In this document: positions 25,035 through 33,876 of the stretch, in pieces
Layout of the letters: each line of letters starts with the position of its first letter
Position numbering within the stretch: position 1 is the stretch's first letter
From: Psychrobacillus sp. FSL H8-0483
Lineage (GTDB): Bacteria > Bacillota > Bacilli > Bacillales_A > Planococcaceae
Length of the DNA: 64,000 nucleotides
Direction: 5' to 3'
Assembly (NCBI RefSeq): GCF_038637725.1
Contig: NZ_CP152052.1
Location: 2,525,501-2,589,500 of the forward strand
Position numbers and translations under genes: made by a program
The notes under the pieces: generated by a model
Seen by the model: the letters and a program-made list of their open reading frames with translations, nothing else
Database searches by the model: none
Told to the model about the DNA's origin: nothing

Positions 25035-25940
25035 TTATATTTTCGTAATTTCAGATTTTAGATAATGAATATACTTGTTTAGTAAAATGGATAAATGTTT
25101 ATCTTCGGATAAAACTAATCCAAAAGAAATGTTGAGACCTCTATGATTTACCAAATCAACGGGAATTATATCTCCATTTATGACGGGGGGATAATTTTTC
25201 ATGATGAAATCAGGAGCGAATGTAATAGCCAAATTTTCAATGATAGCTTGGAGAATGCCATCCGAATTGTTTGATGTAAATAGGATTTTCATAGGCTGGT
25301 ATTTGTTAAAGAAATCATGAACAAAGTATTGCATAAATTCACCGTAATATGTAACGAGCGTTTGATCTATTATCTCATGTGAAGATATGGCACCTATAAA
25401 CGCTAAAGGAGAATGTTTAGAAACATAGACTTTCTGTTTCCCTTCAAATAGTGATTCAAAAGCTATTCCTTCCATGTTTATGTTCCAATCTGGTGAATAG
25501 GCAATCAACCCGATGTCGGTCTTATGCTGGCGAACATCTTCAATAACAGAAGAGCCGCTTTTTTCATTTATTTCTACATTTACTTGTGGATAATCTTGTT
25601 TAAAAGCAGCTAAAGACTTTAATAGAACCGTCGTCAATCCTGGTATGCAAGATACTTTTAGTTCTCCTCCTACCATGGAATTAAATGAGTGGGCGGTCTC
25701 TTTGATTTCCTCAATTTTTCTTAACACTTCGTAGGCTTGTTTCAGAATGATTCTACCTTCATCGGTTGGTACAGCACCGTGTCCCCTTGAGCGATGTAAA
25801 ATTTTTAGCCCCAATTCCTTTTCTAAACTAGTAATAGATTGGCTAATACCAGATTGAGTCACATAAAGATTCTGTGCTGCTATAGAGAGGGAATTGTGTT
25901 TTGCGACTTCAACAATATATAGTAATTGTTCAAAGTTCAT
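25035..25940 (-). CDS. LysR family transcriptional regulator
   Basis: 301 residues. Winged helix-turn-helix at 1-62 (MNFEQLLYIVEVAKHNSLSI, AAQNLYVTQSGISQSI) and a periplasmic-binding-like effector domain to the end. It begins directly behind a weak AAGGAGAAA. It converges on the cupin gene rather than diverging from a partner, so its target is not obvious; the cupin or itself are possible. Ligand unknown. Confidence 0.88.
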   Translation of the reverse strand: MNFEQLLYIVEVAKHNSLSIAAQNLYVTQSGISQSITSLEKELGLKILHRSRGHGAVPTDEGRIILKQAYEVLRKIEEIKETAHSFNSMVGGELKVSCIPGLTTVLLKSLAAFKQDYPQVNVEINEKSGSSVIEDVRQHKTDIGLIAYSPDWNINMEGIAFESLFEGKQKVYVSKHSPLAFIGAISSHEIIDQTLVTYYGEFMQYFVHDFFNKYQPMKILFTSNNSDGILQAIIENLAITFAPDFIMKNYPPVINGDIIPVDLVNHRGLNISFGLVLSEDKHLSILLNKYIHYLKSEITKI

Positions 25941-26154
25941 AGTTTTTCTCCTTGTCTATTAAAAAATGCTTATCAAAATAAATATTGTGTTAGATTGGGA
26001 ATGAGAACCAGTAACATATACGAGAGTTAGTAGGTATACCGTCTTTGGCTATACCTCTTTTTTATGCATGAACTCATACCACTAGGCTGTTTAGATAATA
26101 GCTATATTTGAGTTTAATATACATAATTTTGAGCCCTTGCGGCTCTAAGCTTAA

Positions 26155-26577
26155 AATGACAAGAAAATAGAGCACCTCCCAAAATCCTGTATTATGAGAG
26201 TTACGACACAAACATAAACAGATTGGAGGAATGCTCTATCCCTATTATACGAGAAGAAAGTCTATTTGATATGCAATTTGATATGATTTGGAACCTACTC
26301 ATCGTTTTAACTCTATTTTATCTGCTATTGATATCAATACAATTTTTGATGTTGTCATGGAAAAGTGGTCCAGAAATGATTTATTCATTAATCATTCGGA
26401 TTAATGAACGTATTCCATTTTTCAAAGATTTGATTATACGCCCTAGACTTGATTTACATTTCAAAGTTGATTGTGGTTTCCTCGTGTCGGATGTAATTCC
26501 ATCAGAAGCTACTTATTCGCGTATGATTACATTAATCAGTGAATCAAATGCATTGGAAATCGTTCAAGAACGTTAAC
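26155..26577 (+). pseudogene. Transposase remnant (IS1182-like), frameshifted and truncated
   Basis: The frame from 26223 encodes a transposase start (EECSIPIIREESLFDMQFD) and the later MIYSLIIRINERIPFFKDL and RLDLHFKVDCGFLVSD words. Between them the reading is wrong: a different frame gives DLEPTHRFNSILSAIDIN and VVMEKWS, as expected for this transposase. Two frameshifts therefore break it, and the C-terminal two thirds are absent. AT-rich end DNA with an AGAGCACCTCC word lies upstream. A dead insertion sequence. Confidence 0.7.
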
Positions 26578-26710
26578 TCTTACAGGGGCTCTTTTATAAT
26601 GAGGGAATAATAATTGAAAAACATGTTCCCTTCCCTTTTCACTTTTTATCTTCTATATCCCCGTTTAATTCTTTAATAATACCAATTAGTTGAAGAACAA
26701 GAAATAATTT

Positions 26711-27298
26711 TTATTGTTTAACGCTAATACTTACCCCCCATATTCTTTGAACGTGCAGTAATTCCTGTTCATTGAATTCCATTCTGTAAATATCAGGTTT
26801 TGATGTGCTATGTAAAAAATTCAAGTCATAGGTGCTATCGAAATATCCCATCATCAAGGTCATAATAGCCCCGTGAGTTCCTATCACTACTTTTTTATTT
26901 CTCAAAGTATCTAATAGTTCTTTTAAAACTTTTATAGCTCTTTTTTGACAATCAGCATTTGATTCTCCTCCCTCTAAGGAGAAATTTGAATCGAAAAACG
27001 ACTTTTCCAAAATCTGAACCAATTCCTTATCAGCTAATCTTTTGTTTTCAGAAGAAAATATCCTCTCTTTTAAATCCTCAAAAACTAAAACTTCTTGCCC
27101 TATTTGTTGAGCTATCTTTTCAACAGTCAATATTGAACGTATGTATGGGCTTGAAACAACTGCATCGATTTTTTCATCTTTCAATATGTCAGTTACTCGT
27201 TGAGCATCTAAATAACCTTTTCCGGTTAATCCTCTTGTTCTATCATTTCCTTCTTTTGGCGACTCACCGTGTCTCACCATATAAACAACTGTACTCAA
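26711..27298 (-). CDS. Histidine phosphatase (phosphoglycerate mutase-like) family protein
   Basis: 195 residues. The catalytic RHGES is at about residues 9-13 (VVYMVRHGESPKEGN), an arginine follows in VVSSPYIRSILTVE, and the second histidine is in VVIGTHGAIMTLMM near residue 144. Branch members dephosphorylate sugar phosphates, nucleotides or small metabolites. Cytoplasmic. The substrate is unknown. It is a single-gene unit with a hairpin repeat beginning 39 bp upstream. Confidence 0.85.
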   Translation of the reverse strand: MSTVVYMVRHGESPKEGNDRTRGLTGKGYLDAQRVTDILKDEKIDAVVSSPYIRSILTVEKIAQQIGQEVLVFEDLKERIFSSENKRLADKELVQILEKSFFDSNFSLEGGESNADCQKRAIKVLKELLDTLRNKKVVIGTHGAIMTLMMGYFDSTYDLNFLHSTSKPDIYRMEFNEQELLHVQRIWGVSISVKQ

Positions 27299-27336
27299 TA
27301 TATTTCCCCCCCCAATAAGTTTCTCTTATTTTTCCT

Positions 27337-27567
27337 TCTTCAACTCTACTGCCTCGTTAGTTTAAGTGTAACATTTCACAATGGATCGCCGAAATCTACT
27401 TGATGTTTTGGACGAAAAAATAGACATTCGAAATGATGGTCATGTTAAACTAAAACACCCGTTAGCCATCCATGTAGCACAAAATCAGTGTGCACCACAG
27501 AGAATGAAAATGTTTAGGAAGTGTCATACTGCTTGAAGAAACTAATTTTCATGGTAGTTTAAGTGAA
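27337..27567 (+). repeat. Hairpin repeat copy 12 (split long form)
   Basis: A left hairpin CTTCAACTCTACTGCCTCGTTAG is followed, after about 75 unrelated bases, by AAACACCCGTTAGCCATCC, GCACCACAGAGAATG and TTTTCATGGTAGTTTAAG. It ends 59 bp before the stop of the small gene at 27626. Confidence 0.75.
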
Positions 27568-27625
27568 ATCTTTCACTAACTTATAAATAAGAGAATTCTA
27601 GTATCTAAAGGCCAATAAAATTTAC

Positions 27626-27808
27626 TCATTGTTTTCCCTTATTCCACTTATAGGTAATTTTCGACCATTCATAAAGCAGAATAATCATGAACATTATAAG
27701 ACAGACAATTATATTATCTATCCACATAACTTTATCTTTTACAATTAATTGCCAAACAGTTGATACTATAAAATATAATAAAGAGAATCTGATGCTTTTC
27801 TTAAACAT
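27626..27808 (-). CDS. Small two-helix membrane protein
   Basis: 60 residues with hydrophobic segments at about 7-22 and 29-46 and a basic C-terminus (YKWNKGKQ). No family is recognised. The start ATG is preceded by GGCGGTGAC. It lies between two hairpin repeats like the other single-gene units. Function unknown. Confidence 0.55.
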   Translation of the reverse strand: MFKKSIRFSLLYFIVSTVWQLIVKDKVMWIDNIIVCLIMFMIILLYEWSKITYKWNKGKQ

Positions 27809-27852
27809 AATGTCACCGCCTTCATTACAGATTATTTTCTACAAAATGAAGT

Positions 27853-27911
27853 TATTAAACTAAACTGTCTCGTTAATTCAATTAGAAAAAAGAGCAGCCC
27901 CTTTGCAGTTT
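27853..27911 (+). repeat. Hairpin repeat copy 13 (partial)
   Basis: TTAAACTAA, ACTGTCTCG loop, TTAATTCAATTAG, then AAAAAAGAGCAGCCCCTTTGCAG. About 80 bp beyond the SLH protein stop. Confidence 0.7.
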
Positions 27912-27928
27912 AATATTTCCACTAAAAT

Positions 27929-27960
27929 AGAGGGTCGTGACTGTTATCACAACCCTCTTG
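27929..27960 (-). terminator. Terminator of the SLH-domain protein gene
   Basis: AGAGGGTTGTGA and TCACGACCCTCT pair (one G-T) around TAACAG, 32 bp beyond the stop on the minus strand, followed by ATTTTA. Confidence 0.7.
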
Positions 27961-27991
27961 TTATATTATTGATTATTAATTTGGTTGAGAT

Positions 27992-30211
27992 TTAATAACC
28001 ATATCTGAAATCTCTTCCCTTATTGGAGATTTCATGTGCTAGACGGATAGAGGACACTGCTAAATCTGCATATGTTACTTCTTTTGTTGGGTTAAACTGA
28101 TTTTTTTCTGCCTTTACTAATCCAAGTGAGTGCGCCAAAATCACATATCCAGCGTTTTCCGTTTTTATTTTTTGGCTGTCTGTAAAATCATTTTTAAAAA
28201 TATTACTATGTTTCGCTGCTTGCTCAAGACCTAGTGCTCTAATATACCATACTGCTAGCTCTTCTTTAGTAATGGGACTATCTACATCAAAGGTCTTCTG
28301 GTCTGTTTTCAAAATCCCCGCTTCCACTGCACGCTCTATTGCTTGATAAGAAGCATGTTTAGGATCAACGTTTGTATAGGATTGCTTCATACTCTCTGAC
28401 TCTCTATAATTGCTTGTCTCATAAATATACGTTAAGGAATTCATCATAACTTTGATTGCTTCCCCTTTAGACACTGCTGCATCCCCGTTAAAGGTTTTTG
28501 GATCTTTAACCGTCAATACCTTCGCCTTGATTAAATAGTTCAGCTCTTGAGCTGCTGTTGGATGAGAAACCTCGGGAGTAACTTCCATATTGTATTGGTT
28601 AATCCATTTGCCCGAATTGGCCTCTAACACATTAAAGGCAGTTTCATTAAATAATGGAGAGTACATTAAATTATAATGTTTATTTTCTTTCTTTTGATTT
28701 TCTTTCATATAGCTCATTTTTAAACTTAGCGCTTTACTCAAAATATTCTCTGCTTCTTTTGAAGAGATTACCTTGTCTAAAGCCGGCCACTTGTCAATTT
28801 GTGGTCTAATTACATTCAGACTCTCTAAGGAGCCGTCTTTATGAATACTTACACTAATCTGATCTCCCATAACCATAACTCCATTAACAATGCGAGGGAA
28901 GGTTATATAGTAATTGCCCATTGTTTCATCTTGATAACCTTCCTCTAAAGGCATAGCATACTCATGAAGGTAAGAGGGTACCAATTCCTTTACATACTTA
29001 ACTGCTTGAGTAATCGCCTCTTCTTTAGAAATTGTGACTTCCTCTTTAGTTCCATCTAGTTCAGACAATAAACTATTTAGTGTATTATGATACTGGAGCA
29101 GCTCACCAGTTTTCTTATCAAATTCTAATGTAGCCCCACTTCCACTATTACCGTAGTTATACATATAGTGAACACTAAATATTTCTTGGCCATAACTGTT
29201 TTTTACTTCTTCGACTGATTGAATGCTTAACTTAATTTTGTTAGACTTCACTTGTAATAACTTTTCTGCAGCTTTCTTTGCCTCTTCCTTTGTTATCCCA
29301 TTTTGCTTGGCTGGCAATGCAGTTTCTGTAACCTTTACATATTCCTTTTTAGTTGGTTGTTTTGCTACAAATTCTTTACCGTTAAACCATTCCCCTGTGA
29401 TAGCATTTATGCTTAGAACATCAGGCACATAAACCAGCTTTACATCATTTTCACCAGTTTCATAGTTGGTGTTAACTTGATATTGTAGTTTCGCAGTAAG
29501 ATTTCCTTTGATTTTTTCTAATGCTTCTTTTTGATCTTTTACTTTTTTTACATCTTCAAAAGTAGGAGATTTAGTTATTTGTGAACCATTGAAGCTTACA
29601 ATTTCCCCGTTTCCGAGAACGGTAACGTTTACACTTTGGTCAGCAATTGCAACATCATCCTTCATACGATTGAAAGAAAAGGAATAACTTATGGGCCTAG
29701 TTAAAATTTGCTTTGAATAATTATAGTAATCATTATAATCCTCATCTAGTTTGTAATTGCCATCTTTGAGAAATTTCTTAACGAAATCGGTTGCAACTTT
29801 TTTAGCTTCCTCTTTAGAAACCTTAGCTGGAAACAACGCATCTGAAGTACTAACAGGCTCGTAGTTAAAGGATTCTATCTCGAAATCTTCTCCATAAAAC
29901 CCTATGTTTCCATGAATATCCTTCCCATTTTGCAGCTTACTAAAAAATAAATGATACCTTGTTGTCTCATCTCCAGGATAATTATTAGAACTCATATGAA
30001 AATCACTCGCATTCACAAAGTCAAAAATCCCAGGAAAAGCAGAACGGAACTTTTTAAGCAAGTCCTCCTTAGTAACAACCTCCCCTGTAGCAGCCACCTG
30101 TGCTACCACTTTTACTGGTTGTCCTTCTACTATACTCGCTGCACTAGCAGCAGATGAAAACATCCCAATCGATAAAGCAGATGCAGTAAATATAATCCCT
30201 ATCTTCTTCAA
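27992..30211 (-). CDS. Exported YcdB/YcdC-type protein with C-terminal S-layer homology domains
   Basis: 739 residues. A signal peptide (MKKIGIIFTASALSIGMF, cleavage after ASAAS) is followed by repeated PepSY-like YcdB/YcdC modules (about 45-545; recurrent KEEAKKxAxxFVKKFL words near 130, 300 and 390) and three SLH modules at about 555-735 (KAKVLTVKDPKTFNGDAAVS, VEAGILKTDQKTFDVDSPIT, AHSLGLVKAEKNQFNPTKEV). SLH modules bind pyruvylated secondary cell-wall polymer, so the protein should sit on the cell surface. The function of the YcdB part is not established; an inhibitor or chaperone of secreted peptidases has been proposed for PepSY domains. GGGGAGA precedes the ATG. Confidence 0.85.
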   Translation of the reverse strand: MKKIGIIFTASALSIGMFSSAASAASIVEGQPVKVVAQVAATGEVVTKEDLLKKFRSAFPGIFDFVNASDFHMSSNNYPGDETTRYHLFFSKLQNGKDIHGNIGFYGEDFEIESFNYEPVSTSDALFPAKVSKEEAKKVATDFVKKFLKDGNYKLDEDYNDYYNYSKQILTRPISYSFSFNRMKDDVAIADQSVNVTVLGNGEIVSFNGSQITKSPTFEDVKKVKDQKEALEKIKGNLTAKLQYQVNTNYETGENDVKLVYVPDVLSINAITGEWFNGKEFVAKQPTKKEYVKVTETALPAKQNGITKEEAKKAAEKLLQVKSNKIKLSIQSVEEVKNSYGQEIFSVHYMYNYGNSGSGATLEFDKKTGELLQYHNTLNSLLSELDGTKEEVTISKEEAITQAVKYVKELVPSYLHEYAMPLEEGYQDETMGNYYITFPRIVNGVMVMGDQISVSIHKDGSLESLNVIRPQIDKWPALDKVISSKEAENILSKALSLKMSYMKENQKKENKHYNLMYSPLFNETAFNVLEANSGKWINQYNMEVTPEVSHPTAAQELNYLIKAKVLTVKDPKTFNGDAAVSKGEAIKVMMNSLTYIYETSNYRESESMKQSYTNVDPKHASYQAIERAVEAGILKTDQKTFDVDSPITKEELAVWYIRALGLEQAAKHSNIFKNDFTDSQKIKTENAGYVILAHSLGLVKAEKNQFNPTKEVTYADLAVSSIRLAHEISNKGRDFRYGY

Positions 30212-30589
30212 ATTAAATCTCTCCCCTTTTTTCGGTAATAATTATATTATAAAGCAAATTTTGGAAACTTGAAATTAAAATATTTATATTATTGTAAATA
30301 TTTTCTAGGGTGAGGGGTTGTACTTGGAGGAGAAGTGTGTTTTTGCATAGATTAGGGTTGTTTATGGGGTTTGTGGAGTTCGATGTGTTATTTTTCGCGT
30401 TTACATCCTTCTTCGTTTCGTTCAACCATTTTGTGGAGATATTTAATTTGTCCTGGTGCTAAGAAATAAACTGTTTTCTTCGAATCTGCCTCCTAAATCT
30501 TCTGGAAAATGCTTTTAATTAAATTAATAAATTTCTTCCTATCTAACTTTCTTTAATTGACTAATTCGACAGGAGATATAAATAACTTT
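30212..30589. other. Gene-free stretch upstream of the SLH gene
   Basis: It holds the promoter side of the SLH-protein gene and AT-rich DNA. A 70-codon minus-strand frame at 30213-30425 is poor in composition and overlaps the SLH gene's ribosome-binding site, so it is not accepted. On the minus strand, words like TGGTTGAACGAAACGAAG near 30420 suggest an old coding remnant, which I cannot name. Confidence 0.35.
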
Positions 30590-30740
30590 CTTATTCAACT
30601 AACCTGCTGCGTTAGTTCAAAGAAAAAGTGTTGCTTAAGCATCCCGACGATCTTTAACTAAGCACCCGTTAGCCATCCATAAAGCCCTGCTTCACCACAG
30701 AATATGGAAAAAAATTACGTTCTTCCATTGTAGTTGAATA
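30590..30740 (+). repeat. Hairpin repeat copy 14 (most complete, 150 bp)
   Basis: Starts TTATTCAACTAACC and ends TGTAGTTGAATA, giving inverted termini. Inside are the CTGCTGC loop hairpin, GATCTTTAACTAAGC, ACCCGTTAGCCATCC, GCCCTGCTTCACCACAG, AATATGG and TTACGTTCTTCCAT. This copy serves best as a model of the family. Confidence 0.88.
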
Positions 30741-30755
30741 CATGAAACTTTTTAG

Positions 30756-30899
30756 CTCATAAAAGGTATTATTCTACTTCAAATAAGAAAAAGGTTAGTG
30801 GAAGAAGGAATTATAGAAAACCAACGAGAATATGTTAATAAACCAATTATTAAAATAAAGTTAAAAGAAAAATTTGATAGAGTGTGGTGTAATTATTGA
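30756..30899 (+). pseudogene. C-terminal fragment of a regulator-like gene, overlapping the next start
   Basis: An open frame after a TAG at 30753 encodes about 47 residues with RKRLVEEGIIENQREYVNKP and IIKIKLKEKF, which look like the end of a winged-helix protein. No good start codon is present. Its TGA overlaps the TTG start of the alpha/beta hydrolase, as in translational coupling. Either a truncated cassette gene or a short coupled leader; family not identified. Confidence 0.35.
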
Positions 30900-31660
30900 A
30901 AATAGAGAAATATGAAATGAAAACATCAAAAGGGAAGTTACAATATAATATTCGTGGAAATGGTAAACCAAATATAGTTTTAATCAATGGTGGGGCAGGT
31001 CCTATTGAAGGTTGGATGAAAATATTACCAGAAATTTCGGAATCTTTCACTGTATTTTCTTATAATCGGTTTGGAGTTGGTGGCAGTGATAAACCAAACG
31101 AATCACAAGATGGTACAACGATAGTAAAAACTCTTCATGAAGCACTTACTATAGCGGGGATTGAACCTCCATTATTATTAGTTGGACATTCATTAGGCGG
31201 ATTATATGTAAATTTATTTGCTAGACTTTATCCGAACGAGGTAGCTGGAATAGTTTTTTTAGAATCTAGCCATCCTAAAGATTTAAGCCTAAATGAATAC
31301 CAAGGTAATACAGTAAAAACAATAAATAAATTGTTCAAAATGTTTGATTCGTTGTCTCCACATAAACAATTTGATGAAGTTAATTATGTGAAAGATACTG
31401 TGAATCAAATTCAACAAATAAAGATTTTTCCTGAGATACCTGTATTTGTTGTTACAGGTGGAAAGGAAAATCGAATGATACCAGAGGAAGTTCGAACAAA
31501 ACGAGTAGAGAATCAATTGGAATATCTTTCATTGTCTAAAAATAGCAAACATATTGTCGCTGAAAAAAGCGGACATTTTCCTCAATTAACAGAGCCTACA
31601 GTCGTCATAAATACTATCAAAGATTGTGCAAAACTAATTAGATCAAAGGATAATCAATAA
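30896..31660 (+). CDS. Alpha/beta hydrolase
   Basis: 254 residues from a TTG start that overlaps the TGA of the fragment before it. NIVLINGGAGPIEGW (about 22-36) forms the oxyanion side and LLLVGHSLGGLYV (about 98-110) the nucleophile elbow with Ser near 104. FVVTGGKENRM and KSGHFPQL near the C-terminus place the acid and histidine. Cytoplasmic; substrate unknown. It resembles proline iminopeptidase/haloperoxidase-like hydrolases. The second alpha/beta hydrolase of the accessory regions but not a duplicate of the one at 4542. Confidence 0.83.
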   Translation: MKIEKYEMKTSKGKLQYNIRGNGKPNIVLINGGAGPIEGWMKILPEISESFTVFSYNRFGVGGSDKPNESQDGTTIVKTLHEALTIAGIEPPLLLVGHSLGGLYVNLFARLYPNEVAGIVFLESSHPKDLSLNEYQGNTVKTINKLFKMFDSLSPHKQFDEVNYVKDTVNQIQQIKIFPEIPVFVVTGGKENRMIPEEVRTKRVENQLEYLSLSKNSKHIVAEKSGHFPQLTEPTVVINTIKDCAKLIRSKDNQ

Positions 31661-31718
31661 TTTTGATAATTAAAATGGGAGAAACAAAGCGAAACAAGAA
31701 ATGCTACAGAGGTAGCAA

Positions 31719-31792
31719 TGTTAGCCATCCATGAAGCCCTGCTTCACCAAAGAATAGGGAAAAAAAAATACATTCTTCCATGGTAGTTGAAG
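31719..31792 (+). repeat. Hairpin repeat copy 15 (right half)
   Basis: Contains GTTAGCCATCCATGAAGCCC, TGCTTCACCA, AGAATAGGG and TTCTTCCATGGTAGTTGAAG; the left hairpin is missing and is replaced by a GCTAC-agag-GTAGC hairpin at 31703. It ends 10 bp beyond the stop of the NUDIX gene at 31802. Confidence 0.8.
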
Positions 31793-31801
31793 ATGAAAGT
31801 T

Positions 31802-32272
31802 CTAACTTCTGTTTGTATCATCAATTGCAGAGTTTAAAGTACTCTCCCACCAAATATCCTTATTTCCATTTAAATAATTTTTTATCAAATTCCTAAATGG
31901 GTAAGGTTGTAAATTTATAGTATCCAAGTCATTCGCATTGCACCAGAAAAAATTAAGATGAGACTCACTTGATTTTGGGTTAAAACTTGTTGTTAATTCA
32001 TCGTTTGTAACCTCAAATACTTGATTTATTTCGCAATTTAAAATGCCTTTTTTCTCCCACTTGTGTTCTACTAACCCAAGTAAACTAACCACTGTGCATG
32101 TTATTCCTAATTCTTCTTCTATCTCTCTTATCAGTGCATCTTTTGCACTTTCGCCAAATTCTATGTGACCACCTGGTAAAAATGTATTTGGATATCCGGT
32201 TGCTTGTGCAAGTAAAACTTTATTATCTTTTATAAAGATTCCCCTTGCTAAATGATGAAATGGATTAGGCAA
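31802..32272 (-). CDS. NUDIX hydrolase
   Basis: 156 residues. The NUDIX box is complete at about residues 34-57 (GGHIEFGESAKDALIREIEE then ELGI). The N-terminal PFHHLARGIFIKDNKVLLAQ and C-terminal LQPYPFRNLIKNYL fit MutT-like pyrophosphohydrolases. Needs Mg2+; the substrate is not readable. GGGGGAGAA precedes the ATG. It differs from the NUDIX genes at 23480 and 33877 outside the box, so they were not made by local duplication. Confidence 0.85.
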   Translation of the reverse strand: MPNPFHHLARGIFIKDNKVLLAQATGYPNTFLPGGHIEFGESAKDALIREIEEELGITCTVVSLLGLVEHKWEKKGILNCEINQVFEVTNDELTTSFNPKSSESHLNFFWCNANDLDTINLQPYPFRNLIKNYLNGNKDIWWESTLNSAIDDTNRS

Positions 32273-32354
32273 GAAATTCTCCCCCTTACAATATTTTTTA
32301 ACTGCATTTGGTACTTATTCTTTATCTCAGTAAAAAACCTTTAAATATGAATAG

Positions 32355-32389
32355 TTCTTCTTCAACTAATCTGTTCCGTTAGTTTAAGT
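32355..32389 (+). repeat. Hairpin repeat copy 16 (minimal form)
   Basis: TTCTTCAACTAA, TCTGTTCCG loop, TTAGTTTAAG. It lies 83 bp upstream of the NUDIX gene at 31802. Confidence 0.7.
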
Positions 32390-32535
32390 ACATTTCTTCA
32401 CAATCTTTATAGTGATATTAACATAAATATCCAATAAAAAAATCATTTCGAAATCTATAGAGGATAGATGATTTTGAATCAAACTTTATTACAAATTATC
32501 AATCTTTATTATAAATAAACAACATTTAAGCAAAA

Positions 32536-32571
32536 GACCAGGACTCACTGTATTCATGAGTACCTGGTTTT
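32536..32571 (+). terminator. Orphan terminator-like hairpin
   Basis: AGACCAGG and CCTGGTTTTAA pair around a loop with its own ACTCA/TGAGT pairing, followed by T-rich DNA. No gene ends nearby on the plus strand; it shares the ACCAGG/CCTGGT stem with the terminator at 33593, suggesting that a cassette gene was lost here. Confidence 0.5.
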
Positions 32572-32648
32572 AATTTACGAAAAATTATCCAAATGATGTT
32601 CATTTATATTAAAGTAATAATAATTTATTGTTTTACGATAAAAAAATA

Positions 32649-32677
32649 TTGACTGAGGATGTGTTATCGGTTATCCT
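32649..32677 (+). promoter_or_regulatory. Candidate sigma-A promoter of the DUF2975 gene
   Basis: TTGACT and TATCCT are separated by 17 bases, about 30 bp before the TTG start of the membrane protein gene. Confidence 0.5.
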
Positions 32678-32708
32678 AACATTAGAAAGTTGAGAAGGCG
32701 ATGAATCA

Positions 32709-33188
32709 TTGAAACAGAAGGAATTTGCAAATTGGTTAAAAATTATTATTGTGGTTTGCTGGTTATTTGGTTTATTGTTCTGTTTCTATGTTGGACCAGA
32801 AACAAGGAAGAATATATTGTTAGATTCTGATTCCTTAAAAGAGTCATATAAACCTTTAATTGCTTTTATTTGGATAACTGGCATTCCTTACTTTTTTGCT
32901 TTATGTATTGGTTGGAGTATATGTTCAGACATTAATGTAGGCAACGATTTTACATTAAAAAATGCAATTAGTTTAAAGCGGATAAGTGTTTTAGCAATGA
33001 CAGAAGCGGTTTTATATTTTATCGCATTACTTTATGTATTTATTAGTGGTAAATACAACACTAATCTATTAATGATTCTTTTTCTTATTCTATTTTTTGC
33101 AATTGTTATTTCTGTATTTACTTCTTTACTTTCTTATTTAATGCGTAAAGCAAGTGATATAAAGCAGGATAACGAATTAACGATTTGA
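32709..33188 (+). CDS. DUF2975 family four-helix membrane protein
   Basis: 159 residues from TTG with GAGAAGGCG upstream. Four hydrophobic segments (about 9-28, 48-68, 92-111, 122-146), basic C-terminus. Fits DUF2975 (YoaS-like), small membrane proteins normally followed by a short XRE regulator gene of the YozG type. Here that regulator is broken (33197-33285). The function of the pair is unknown; toxin-antitoxin or membrane stress roles are speculation. Reading frame intact. Confidence 0.7.
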   Translation: MKQKEFANWLKIIIVVCWLFGLLFCFYVGPETRKNILLDSDSLKESYKPLIAFIWITGIPYFFALCIGWSICSDINVGNDFTLKNAISLKRISVLAMTEAVLYFIALLYVFISGKYNTNLLMILFLILFFAIVISVFTSLLSYLMRKASDIKQDNELTI

Positions 33189-33196
33189 GGTGTAAC

Positions 33197-33285
33197 ATGG
33201 TTATTATAGCTAATCTTCAACATTAGAAAAAAAATGTGAAGTATTAGACTGTCAGCCAGGTGATTTCTTGAAATATAAAAAATGA
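33197..33285 (+). pseudogene. Remnant of a YozG-like XRE regulator gene with internal deletion
   Basis: Eight bases after the DUF2975 stop, ATG begins MVIIANLQH and then meets TAG. A few bases on, another frame gives KCEVLDCQPGDFLKYKK and TGA, which matches the C-terminus of YozG-type regulators (LECQPGDIL). The helix-turn-helix core, about 40 codons, is gone. The DUF2975 partner survives, so it is now without its usual regulator. Confidence 0.7.
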
Positions 33286-33315
33286 TTAGACTAACTTTTA
33301 TGGAGGAAAAATGAT

Positions 33316-33534
33316 ATGAAGAAAAAATATTTTATCGCATCAACACCAATTTTTTTAGGAGTATTCTGCTTTATTGCAAAGGCTATCATTGGAAGTAATG
33401 TAGCACCAGATGGTACCTTAGAAGAGCCCTTCTTCTTAATCCCAATTGGATTCTTATTGTTCTTCTTAGGGATTGTTTCTTTAATTGGAATAGCGCTAAT
33501 TTCAATGATGAAAAAAACTCAAGTTTCGAATTAA
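33316..33534 (+). CDS. DUF3955 family small membrane protein
   Basis: 72 residues with two hydrophobic helices (about 7-26 and 39-64) joined by SNVAPDGTLEEPF, the recognisable DUF3955 signature. Function unknown. GGAGGAAAA precedes the ATG. It lies behind the DUF2975 gene and the broken regulator and is followed by a terminator, so the three may have formed one unit. Confidence 0.75.
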   Translation: MKKKYFIASTPIFLGVFCFIAKAIIGSNVAPDGTLEEPFFLIPIGFLLFFLGIVSLIGIALISMMKKTQVSN

Positions 33535-33592
33535 TAATGTTTATTAGTTCTTGAATATGAGAGGCTACCACCCGTTACATTAAGTTCATCTA

Positions 33593-33638
33593 AAAAAACC
33601 AGGTAATCACAAAAATTTGTGTGCCTGGTCATTTTTTA
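33593..33638 (+). terminator. Terminator after the DUF3955 gene
   Basis: AAAAAACCAGG pairs with CCTGGTCATTTTTT and an inner ACAAA/TTTGT pair closes the loop. Palindromic flanks allow use in both directions. Confidence 0.75.
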
Positions 33639-33876
33639 TTACCAAAATAAGAGCGTTAGTTCTTAAACGAAAAAAAAGAAACCATATTCTTGTTTGGTTA
33701 GTGAGAAAACTGTGCAACGTGTGATGGCGATTGTTGTCATTATTAAATAATTGACGACCTTTAATCTACCCCCTATAATTGAATCTCCCAATAATAAGGC
33801 ATGCCTATTAAAATCATTACTACACGAATTGCAAACAAACCAGTTCCTATTTTTTTACCATACATCTCCGCTACAC
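33639..33876. other. Gene-free spacer
   Basis: AT-rich, no gene recognised. Together with the terminator it fills the 340 bp between the DUF3955 stop and the NUDIX stop. Confidence 0.4.

Noticed and set aside
30213-30425. 70-codon minus-strand frame before the SLH protein gene
   Set aside because: Asn-rich, no ribosome-binding site, and it runs through the promoter and ribosome-binding site of the SLH gene.
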